From: Akanthomyces muscarius
Lineage: Eukaryota; Ascomycota; Sordariomycetes; Hypocreales; Cordycipitaceae
Direction of reading: 5' to 3'
DNA length: 64,000 nucleotides
NCBI RefSeq assembly: GCF_028009165.1
Contig: NW_026611618.1
Location: 2,046,001 to 2,110,000, forward strand
Under the pieces are notes generated by a model that did no database searches, was not told where the DNA came from, and saw nothing but the letters and a program-made list of their open reading frames with translations. Both the position numbers and the translations under genes were made by a program. Of this stretch, positions 22,544 to 32,068 are shown in pieces (within the stretch, counting starts at the first letter, position 1; every line of letters starts with the position of its first letter).

Positions 22544-22904
22544 CTCGACGGTGTTGTTTTCGGTATCGTAAAATTGACCGTGTCTTTGATGCAGAACAAA
22601 TCTCAAGATAGGTTGGCTGCTCGCCGCTGTGATTTTTGGGGTAGCCCAAAATTTCGTAGTGGGGCGAGGGCTGTCCACTGGACGTGAATCCGCGCGAGCC
22701 AATCAGAATGCAGATACACTTTGACTTTAGCCCTAAAGGCCCGCGGTTTAAGCGATACACCACCGATTGGGATTACCAAGCAGGCTTTGAAATCAATCCT
22801 GGTGGCACTGCGAAAGAAAGTGTTCTTGGTTCCTCTCTGTTTGAGCCATCTTTCCCCCGTCACCAACAACCACTTTACGGAAAGCTCACCAAAAATCCGA
22901 CAAG
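22544..22904. promoter_or_regulatory. Shared divergent promoter of eL30 and uL16 genes
   Basis: Only 361 bp separate the two ATGs of two ribosomal-protein genes facing away from each other, so the promoter elements are almost certainly shared. A candidate element is TTAGCCCTAAAGGCCCGC near 22729-22746. No binding site is proven. Confidence 0.7.
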
Positions 22905-23824
22905 ATGGCTCGCCGTCCCGCTCGTTGCTACCGCTACTGCAAGAACAAGGTGAGAATTTTAAAATGATTTCCGAACCAACTCCGACCCGAACTGCGAAAG
23001 AGACATTTGGATGACTTCCGGTGCGATGGGATGACGCATGACGCAGGGGAGACTGGGGGAGGAGTCGGGACGCAGGATCACGACGACATCGCGAATGTGA
23101 TGCGCGAGCAACATGCTAATACTCCTTGTTTGTAGCCGTACCCCAAGTCGCGCTTCAACCGTGGTGTCCCCGACCCCAAGATTCGCATCTTCGATCTTGG
23201 CCGCAAGCGTGCCGCCGTCGACGACTTCCCTCTCTGCATCCACCTCGTCTCCAACGAGTATGAGCAGCTGAGCTCCGAGGCCCTCGAGGCCGCCCGTATT
23301 TGCGCCAACAAGTACCTCGTCAAGAACTCCGGCAAGGAGGGTTTCCACCTCCGCGTCCGCGCCCACCCCTTCCACGTCGTCCGTATCAACAAGATGTTGT
23401 CTTGCGCCGGTGCCGATAGACTGCAGACTGGTATGCGTGGTGCCTGGGGCAAGCCCAACGGCTCCGTCGCCCGTGTCAACATTGGTCAGATCATCATGAG
23501 CGTCCGCACTCGTGACTCTAGTACGTCCTTGCCACGAAACCCGGAGCTCCGCAGGAGTTTCTCCGACGATCATGATTGCTAACCCCGTCACTAGACCGTG
23601 CTCTCGCTCTCGAGGCTCTCCGCCGCTCTCAGTACAAGTTCCCCGGTCGCCAGAAGATCATTGTCTCCAAGAACTGGGGCTTCACTCCCCTCCGCCGTGA
23701 GGAGTACCTGGAGCGCAAGGCCTCTGGCCGCGTCAAGGATGACGGTGCTTACGTCCAGTTCCTCAGCAACCACGGTTCTCTCGCCGAGAACATGAAGCGC
23801 TTCCCCGATGCTTTCACGGCTTAG
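22905..23824 (+). CDS. rpl10: 60S ribosomal protein uL16 (Rpl10)
   Basis: Three exons (22905-22949, 23136-23520, 23595-23824) give 219 aa, as expected for eukaryotic uL16. It reads [60 protein letters not shown] and [20 protein letters not shown]. It then continues [16 protein letters not shown] and ends [15 protein letters not shown]. uL16 is added late in 60S maturation and shapes the peptidyl-tRNA site region. The first intron (186 nt) follows codon 15, with CTAAT before the TTGTAG acceptor. I looked for a C/D snoRNA in it and saw no convincing box pair. Confidence 0.97.
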
Positions 23825-26800
23825 ATGGAATAGCGAGGTTTGCATTTGGAATTCGGCTGGCGTCAATGTGGCATGTCAGATAGATGACGTTTAGTTTACA
23901 TGGTTGTCAAAATGGACGAATTAAACTACACCGTATAGCCTGTGCTCGTGTTCTACTCGCTATTAGCGGCATGATATTTGGCGTGACATTGCACCTTGGT
24001 TCCTCGATACGCCGCAGCGTCTAAACCCATTCTCCAAGGACGACTCAGACATGCCTCACCGGTTTTATACTATAAATCGAGAACAAACCGTGCCCATAAT
24101 GAAGCTGGAATTGCCACGAATTCATGCTGGCCGGCTTTCAAAGTTGTCATGGCTCTGCGTTCAAATCGCGAAAGCCATGTTGAGTGCTCTGGGCATACGT
24201 CGTTGGAGGAACATTTGTAGCAAATAAACATGGTGAATGGAGAAGAGCAAGAGAAGCAGTAAATATACCAGCTACTCATTAAACGGCGGCCAAAACCCGC
24301 TAGGACCATAACCGCCGCAGCTTGCCTTATTAGGCCAATGCGACGCGATACCAACGATGACCTGGTATTCCCCTGAACAGTTGGAATAGTAGCATATTGC
24401 CATTCTACAGTAGTCGGCTGCCAGACGGTCTGCAACAGAATCTGCACCTTCCGCGCGAACGATGAATTGCGGCAGAGGAATAGCATAGAGTTTTGGCGCA
24501 GCTGCCTATCTCGTCGTCTGTTTAGTCACACATCATGCCTACCCTACAACATATACCTTTGAAGTAAATAAGCGAAAGGGAAGGGTAGGAGAGTTTAGAC
24601 CACCCTGTCGCTCTCGTCGCCCACAGCAGGCTACGAGATGGACACTCGAGTCAAAACTAACAAGCCAGTGACTTGCAACAGACAGGGAAGTCAAGCTGAG
24701 CATCGTTCATGTCATACCAAGTAAATTCAAAATTTCGTTATATAAATGAGACCCATGTTGCGGTCAGCATGCAGCGTATCGTGATTGTTTCTTTAACAGT
24801 GTAACACAGGAGACAGACCTGCATGTTTGTTGCAGCTTCCAACCAGCATCTGTCCGTGGCGTTTCTTCGCTCATTCAGAACTTGGAATTTTGTATTGACC
24901 AGGGACGGACGAGCAAATTGCTACTCGCCATTCAGCCAGAATAAGTCTAAACCAGCTCATAATAGGGCTGATATGGTCTGTTTTAGGTGGCTAGGACGAC
25001 GTGCATGAGATCGGCAATGTCCCGGCGGGCGTGCCTTGGCCATTGAATCGCAATGCGCCAGCGACTGGCGAGGCCCCGAGCGGCTGCTCCATCCAGCTTG
25101 CGTTGTTTCCCGCGTGCTGAATCCGTACAGACTCGGATTATCGGAGCGGTAAAAGCGATATGTTTTCACAAAGATGAGAAGTGAAGAGGGATGGCCAGTA
25201 ATAAGCGAGATCGCGGAGTTGATGGCCCCTCAATTTGCATTGGACTACCCAGTGCTGCGAGGCGAGGCGGGTGGGACATGGACCGAGTCGTGGCAATGGC
25301 TCGCACAGAATGATGGCGGCAACCATGACAACATGAGTACGTGGAAAGCTGCTTGGTAGCTGGTTAGGACGTTCTTTTACATGGCGGATTTATTTACTTT
25401 CGATAGATTCAGCGACCCATGAAATCGGAGGCCGTAAGTGCCGTGAATGCTCGAGGTGGCGACTTCACAGGTAGCGGGGTCTTACAGGCGGCCAGGAACC
25501 GTCCAGTGCAATTGGCGAGCTGGTAGCTGGCCACCTGACCCTACAGCGGGTGACGCCATTCCGTCAGCACCGCCCTGGACAAGCCAATGAACACGAGCGA
25601 CGGCAAGAGGGGTGACAGCATCGAATGCAAGGACGGTAAGATCAGGCGCGATGGCTTGGTGCTCTGTTTTGTTGGGCTGGGCAGCTTGGGGGCGGTGACC
25701 GCTGGAGACAGAAAGGGTCCAATGGTCGCCAGTCCAATGCTCGTGAGCCGGTATTGATGCAACAAGAGCCGAGTGTGAGCGGGCATTATCAGATTGCCAG
25801 GCTGGTAGGCCGGACTGCCTGAGCGGTTCGCGCAAGCGATTCCACTGGAATCGAGCCTGGACTCTGGCGAGCAGAATAGAGATGGATAAGACGGGGATAC
25901 GAGTAAGTCGTCCCGTCGTTCAAGGAAATGAGGGGTTTGACACCATGCGGCACGGATACAGGCCGGTGAGACAAACCGATACAGGGAACCGCCTATCAGA
26001 GAGATGCTGGGACACACTGAAATGGGATACGGACGTGTAAAAGCTTGGACAGTTTGGGTTTGGTCGCAATTATAAGACAGTTTGCTGCGGCGGTTGCTAC
26101 GAGGCAAGACGCCACGCCACACTTTACAAGTGATTAGTAGTGCTGCACTATTATTCAGTTGACGTGTAATGAACGGACTGAAACGCGGCAGCGCCATCCA
26201 CTATTTGCGAGTCATCACACCCTGCGGATAATTCGGGGCGTATTCGGAAGATGATAGATTCGGTTGCGATTGGGTAAATGCATGATACCTAGCAGCTGGA
26301 TGTGATGGTGGCGGTGGTGTGTGTGTGTGTGTCTGATGGGCCCGGGCCCGGACCCCGAGACCTTGTTCCCCGTCCAGCCCTCGCTGAAACAAAAGAGACG
26401 AAAAGAACAGGGGACCGAACAAGTGTAATATTGCAAGAGGCTTGGGGAGCGCTCCCGAAACACAAAGGGCGGTGTCCTGACTAGGGACGGACATGTAGGC
26501 ACTTATTGTGATGCTGTTGCGGCACGCCATGCGAGGAACGTTGCGCACCGCTTGGGCGTACAGACCCGGGAACGGACCGAGTGCATATCTAATAATGGGA
26601 AAAGGGTTGGCAGATAGAGAGATGCTGACGCGTGGATGAGGTAGATAACGTGCACAATGTAGGAGCCGGATGGGAGCGCTGATAACGACATCTGGCACTG
26701 ATTGATGCCACCATGATGATGTCGAGTAAGACCACACTTACAGGGCGGGAGCCACTGTATTTTTAGAGAGGGGGCCCGCCCAAGTCAGCCCAGCTGTTCA

Positions 26801-27591
26801 GCAGACAGCGTCATGAGGGTGCTGGGCACGCAGGTGCAACACATTTGCTGAGAGCATCGCCCTAGTGAAGACCACGGTCCAAAGTCAAAGATCAGTTAGT
26901 AGCCAAAAGGGCCGTGATCAAGGGGAAATTTTCATAATGATAAATCCTGTTCCTCATCATCCTGCCCTCGTCGCTTGTAAGCTGCTGTATCCGGCACGCG
27001 AGCAGCGCCCATCGCAGGACAAGTCCACTGAAAGAACCCCACTGCCACCAGTAGTAAGGCTGCACCTTGTGCTGCAGCTTGATGCGCTACAATCTGTTCG
27101 TCTTACCAGGGCCTCGCCTCTCACTGTGCCGCCTCTGTGTCGCCTCTGTGTGTGTTCTCTCCTCCCCCCCCCCCCCGCCCCCTCGCCTCGACGCAATCAG
27201 ACACTCCCGGCTCCCAACAAAAGGAAACCTGAGCCCAGCTCAGCCCAAGTCGCATATCTCTTACGTTTTCCCTTTCTACTCTTTCATCCCATCCTCCATC
27301 CTTCCGTTTCCTACGATTTTCAAATTTTCAATCGTTGTAGCGTTTTAGTTGCCGTCGCGCCGCAGCACCATCGCCCACCTCGAACCCCCGAGCTGCCCAG
27401 CGGTGCTCCGACAGCCAGTCCGACCTCGCCCCATCACGCCTTATCTGTCTCGTCACTCGCTCCACGCTCCTGCGCCATCCTATACGCCATATCTATCACT
27501 CATCGCCGCACCGGACAACCTCGCAAGCACACCGATCCCGAATACATCATCTGTTTAGGCACAGCACTCGGATAGTGTTGCCTACGAAATA
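23825..27591. other. 3.8-kb gene-poor interval with a long pyrimidine-rich leader at its right end
   Basis: No family-level coding signal is seen. Minus-strand frames at 25541-26197 and 26201-26737 are open but have no motif and low-complexity composition. A (GT)n microsatellite lies at about 26317-26332. A CCCGGGCCCGG palindrome-like run follows at 26340-26351. From about 27110 the plus strand is pyrimidine-rich, including a long C run near 27163-27176. This suggests the transcription start region and 5' leader of the gene at 27592. Confidence 0.5.
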
Positions 27592-29238
27592 ATGGCTTTT
27601 CAGCAACCTGCAAGGCAGCCCGCTCAGCGAGTGGTCCGTCCGGCTGCCGCTGTCGAACCCAGCCAGCACTCGCCCGCAGGTCTTCAGGACAGAGAGCCCG
27701 ACCAGTCGCAGACATCATGGGTGCTCTTCTCCCCACCGACGGACGTCACCACAGCCTCATATCTCAGTGAAACCGAGCATTCGGTAGATACACCCGGTCG
27801 CTCGCGGGCCAGCGGCGTGGGCAGCCTCCACACCGCAGCGAGGTCCACCCAGACCGACGACTTTCGATTATCGCTCGCCTCCTCTGCCGTCGACGACATT
27901 TCTGTTGACGAGGATGCTGAACTCGACAGCCTCGACAGTCATCTGCCCGAATTCCGCTCCCAACCCGGTGACCATGTCGCCTCTCACAGAAACAGCATGC
28001 ACGCCGCTGTGCCCGTCTTCCCTGCCCACGACGGTCTGGGTTCGTTCCGCCTCGACAGGCCTGCGCTGGGCCGCGATGCGCAGGAGCAAATCTACCAGTT
28101 TGAGCGCTTCAATCCAAAGAGGTTACGAGTCGACCCTGCCGACAATACGCACATGGAGACGGACGCCGCTGAGACGCAAGAGGCGGCCAAGCGAGAGCGG
28201 ATCGAGGCTTGGCGGCTGGAGCACAGCCGTGTGCTCCTTGATGAGGTGCAGCGGGAGACCAGACGCCGACGCAAGTCGCTCGTCTCCATGCATCGCCGCC
28301 ACCTGTCCCAGTCGTCTGCCGAAGATAACACGACCTGGCACGATGACGATGATGCCACAACCACCGAGGCGCCCAGCGAAGACCGAGGCTTCCTCGCTCG
28401 CATCACCCGCACCGTGGTCCAGGATATTTTTGGCATCGACGAGAGGCTGCTGGACGTTCTCCTCGGCGAGGCTGTCATCGACGAGGAGGAGCTGTCCAAC
28501 ACACCGCGCGCGTCGCAACTCAACATGGGGCAGCCGCCGTCATCACTCGACGAGGAGTCATGGCAGCTGCGCATCCTTGAGTCCGTCTCGCGCGAGCTCG
28601 GACGACTCGTCAACCACCTCTCACCACATCACCCCGGCGCCTTCTCCACCTATTCGCGGATGCAACAAATGCCTCTTCCCTACGCCGGTCTGCCCGTGAT
28701 CCCCGAGACGGCCGACCAGGGCAGTCTAGACCATCCCAGCACACCGCCTTCTGCGCCCGAGTTCAAGCCCACCATCAATCACAACACGCAGCCGATCACG
28801 ATACCCGGCAAGGGCAGCGAAGAGGAGGACAGCGGCATCTTCACCAAAGACGAGTGGGAGCGCGACCTGGACATTAAGCTCGTCTTTCGCTACCTCATCT
28901 CTCGCTTTACGTCCCGCAACAACTCGTCACCAAGCAACTCGCCATCCCACAAGACTACGACCAGCATGCAGGATGCTGCAGCTCGCGTGGCCCGCGTGCG
29001 TCAACATCATCCGCTGATTGCCCGCTCGCGGCCGATGGAGCGCCGGCCATTCAGAGCCGTTGCGCCGAGCAGCCCCATTGCGGCGCGGCCGCGCAGCAGC
29101 TGCGCCAGCCAGAGCACGCGACGCTCGGCGCGACGCAGCAGCACGTCTTCGAGGCACTACTGGGACATTGGTGGTTCTCTCGGTACCGGCTCCATGATTG
29201 GGCCGCAAGGCCCGATGGGAAGCTGGGGAGAGGTGTGA
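27592..29238 (+). CDS. Conserved fungal protein of unknown function, 548 aa
   Basis: A single uninterrupted frame beginning MAFQQPARQPAQRVVRPAAA. Residues 1-170 are disordered and acidic. A basic helical stretch rich in Glu/Arg follows at about 195-235 (KRERIEAWRLEHSRVLLDEV, then QRETRRRRKSLVSMHRRH). The centre has an ordered-looking block, DRGFLARITRTVVQDIFGID with ERLLDVLLGEAVIDEEEL, then SWQLRILESVSRELGRLVNH. A later block reads DEWERDLDIKLVFRYLISRF. The C-terminus is Arg/Ser-rich. These central blocks look conserved in Pezizomycotina, but I know no assigned function. There is no signal peptide or membrane helix; a nuclear or cytosolic place is a guess from the basic tail. Confidence 0.75.
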   Translation: MAFQQPARQPAQRVVRPAAAVEPSQHSPAGLQDREPDQSQTSWVLFSPPTDVTTASYLSETEHSVDTPGRSRASGVGSLHTAARSTQTDDFRLSLASSAVDDISVDEDAELDSLDSHLPEFRSQPGDHVASHRNSMHAAVPVFPAHDGLGSFRLDRPALGRDAQEQIYQFERFNPKRLRVDPADNTHMETDAAETQEAAKRERIEAWRLEHSRVLLDEVQRETRRRRKSLVSMHRRHLSQSSAEDNTTWHDDDDATTTEAPSEDRGFLARITRTVVQDIFGIDERLLDVLLGEAVIDEEELSNTPRASQLNMGQPPSSLDEESWQLRILESVSRELGRLVNHLSPHHPGAFSTYSRMQQMPLPYAGLPVIPETADQGSLDHPSTPPSAPEFKPTINHNTQPITIPGKGSEEEDSGIFTKDEWERDLDIKLVFRYLISRFTSRNNSSPSNSPSHKTTTSMQDAAARVARVRQHHPLIARSRPMERRPFRAVAPSSPIAARPRSSCASQSTRRSARRSSTSSRHYWDIGGSLGTGSMIGPQGPMGSWGEV

Positions 29239-32068
29239 TGAGAGGTGACGAGCATACACACACTTGTAACGGAACATGATGAATATATTTTAGCCCAGCC
29301 TGGGCCGTGTACATTAGCAAATGGCGGGGATTTCCGCATTACCTGCATTCTTATTCTTGTTGCTTCGACGACCTTGATGAACACTCGCTGGGGGTGTCAT
29401 TAGCCCCCCTGCGTACAGAAAACGAGATGCATATATATATATACATACTACGCCTTGGCATTTATAGACAAACGCCCCTTTCTTTTTAGAGTAATATGAG
29501 CATGTTACTGCTGCATCTGCCGAGCAATGTTAATTCGTGAGTGATGTCAGCGAGATCGGAAACGCTGGTGCCTTTAAGATTGGAGGCGACGACAAGATGT
29601 GACGTGTAAGTCAACGTCCGCGTGGACAAAGTCGATGCCTTGCAAGTAGCACCGAAACTGATGGAGGATTGGGGTGTTGGCGGCCGGGGCGGCGCAAGTG
29701 AACGCCTCACCGCATGGACACAATTGCGCGCGGCGCTATCTATGGGTGTGGATCTCCAGGACAGTGACTCTAAAAGACGTACCCCGCCGTTTTATTTTCT
29801 TGTTGTTGCTGACGGCGATGTTGTTCACGATGGGCTGGGCTTGGGTGTGTGCGGTTTAAGGCTTGGCGCTACGCACACCACCTTGTGAAGGCTGATGATG
29901 GCGTATACGGAGTAGAGGTGTGTTGAAATGGACTGGGACTTGGGGGCTGCTGTGATCACAACAAGATGTGCGCGCAACTTGAAAAAAAAAAAAAACCCCC
30001 CAATGTTGGCGACGTGGTTTCTGAGTCACAGATAAGTAGAGGGGGAGGTGGTGTGGACATCCCGACATGAACCTCTCGACAACGAGCGTTGCGCACGCGA
30101 GGCATCAACTACAAACGAGTCTTGCTACAGCGCAGACCGCCCCAAGCTTCGCCAGTTTTTTTTCTTTCTTTTTCAATGGCTGGTTCATGGTGACTCGTGT
30201 AGGTACACATTGCGGTCCGGCCACGCTTACTCCATGCGCATTATTTGCCTTGCAATAACGACCTGGGCGAGCTATCTAGGTGGTGACTACGTGGAAAAGA
30301 CGCGAGGTCTGCGCCATCTGTTCGCCGGATGTAGAAAGGCGGGTGACGCTTGTTCATCCTCGGGTGCCTTGCATTGGACGTGGGCCTATTAGGCGGCGCG
30401 ACGCAAGGGAGAAGAGAAAATGTGCAGCGGGCTTCTTTAGCCCAGGTTGGCTGGCAGGGTTGTCTCGGACGGGGTGTGGTGGTTTTGTGGTGCGTGTGAG
30501 TGGTGGAGGGAGGGAGCATGTAGATGTTGGAGATGCAGCACCGGTGTGGACTGTGCGAGATGCGGGAAGCCAGGTGGAGAGGCCGCTCTGCGAGTGACTT
30601 GTGCTCGTCACGGCAGAGCAGACGGGGGAGCCGAGCCCAAAGGACTTTGTTTTGTTGGTGGAGTGTGGATTTTTATATAATAAAATTGCCTTTTTTTCTT
30701 CTTTTTCTTCTTCTTACCCCGGGGATGGCGTCGACGTGTTCCGCGGGTCGATGGTGTCCAGTGTGTCTGTCAGTGCAGGCGTGATGATGGATTCGGTGTA
30801 AAAAGCAAGTCATGAAAAGAAGATGGTGTGTGGAGGTGGAGTGCGGCAGTGCGGGAAGAGGCGTGGGCGGACCATCCCAAGGCTGCCCTGTAGGCTGGCG
30901 CATACAGCTACCTACCTACCAACCTACCAAGCTGGGTAGTCATCCGTCGAGTCACGATCTAGGCAGACGGTGTGTGCGCCTTTTTGACATGTTCAGAAGA
31001 GGTTGGAACGCACGCACGTTTGGAATAGCTAGGTGGATGACTTGTTGTCCTGCGATTTGATTCATGGGAAAGCGGCAAAAAGTAGAACAAGTGCCCAATT
31101 GGAACTAGGTGACTTGGAGGAGTGGCCGACCTTGCGCCGTAACAATTGCACTGCTGAGATGGGCGGGGAGACGCCGGGGAAGCCTCAGAGGCAGCCGGAC
31201 CAGTGGCAGCGCAAGCACAGCCTGAATCTCGACAGTGGCCGCCAGCAGGGGCAGAGCACCTGGTAAGGCAAGGTACGTTGTAATTTTATAGCGCAAAGAA
31301 ACGGCACGCGTCCCTGTTTTAGTGGCTGTACCAGTGCATTGAGAGCGTTGGTGTTGCGGCTTCCCACAGTCCCAGCTCCACCCACAACCCAACTGGCCCA
31401 ACTGCCCTGCCCCTGATGTCCGTCCACCGTCCAACCCGCTACCTTAGGTACGTTAGAGGCAGGCAAACCACCCTCTTCCACCTCCACCTCCACCTCACCT
31501 CCACCCTCCCACCATCGAGGACCACGCCCCGGCCCTTTTCTCCCAGCGCTTGCCGGCTGACGAGCTTCTCTTCCTCTATTTTTTTCCTTTCCTCTCACAC
31601 GCCTGCTTGACAGACCGTCACCCTCACAGGTCTTGTTTTGCTGTATTGCCGCTTCTCTCCGCCGTCATCCTCCGCGTGCATTGCCAGCTCGTCGTGTATA
31701 TAAGCTGCATGCCCACGACCGCGCCCGCGCCCACGACGCCAGCCTTTCACCACCTCTCCTCCCAACCGTCGCAACAACCATGAGCTGTAAGCTGTAGCTG
31801 GGCTCACTGGCCGACCCGAGCTACTTTGCCAGTTATTTGCCCTCTTCCCAAGACAATAGTTTCCTCGACCAATGCACTCCCGTCCTGCATTGCATTTGCT
31901 ACCATCATCATCGTCACCACGCCAGCTCCGCATGAATTGACACCGACCACGACGACACGACTACACGACTTGCTCACAGCCCAACGCTCAAACATCGCTC
32001 CTCATTTTCGGCACCAATCACGGCAATTATACAACACCTAGCATGCCATTGCAGTGCAATTAGCTGCC
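29239..32068. other. 2.8-kb intergenic interval and 5' leader of the 967-aa gene
   Basis: No family-level coding frame. It contains an (AT)n run near 29431-29442, an A14 run near 29980-29994, T/C-rich stretches near 30690-30715 and a TACCTACCTACC motif near 30909. From about 31470 the plus strand is strongly CT-rich, consistent with the promoter and long leader of the next gene. Short uORFs occur there, for example ATG at 31780 (4 codons). Confidence 0.5.
32043..32063 (+). promoter_or_regulatory. uORF ending 5 nt before the 967-aa gene start
   Basis: ATG-CCA-TTG-CAG-TGC-AAT-TAG encodes six residues and stops five bases before the main ATG at 32069. If it is in the mRNA it could lower initiation at the main start. 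The main ATG has a strong context (GCCATGG). Confidence 0.5.

Noticed and set aside
22950..23135. Possible intronic snoRNA in uL16 intron 1
   Set aside because: Several ATGA-like boxes occur but no matching CTGA box D with a terminal stem.
24070..24486. 138-codon minus-strand open frame with several Cys
   Set aside because: No family motif and no sign of exons around it; treated as chance.
25541..26737. Two minus-strand open frames (218 and 178 codons)
   Set aside because: Composition is low-complexity and no family motif is seen; could be transcribed but coding is not supported.
30022..30028. TGAGTCA
   Set aside because: Not near a known amino-acid biosynthesis gene; such 7-mers are expected about eight times by chance in the window.
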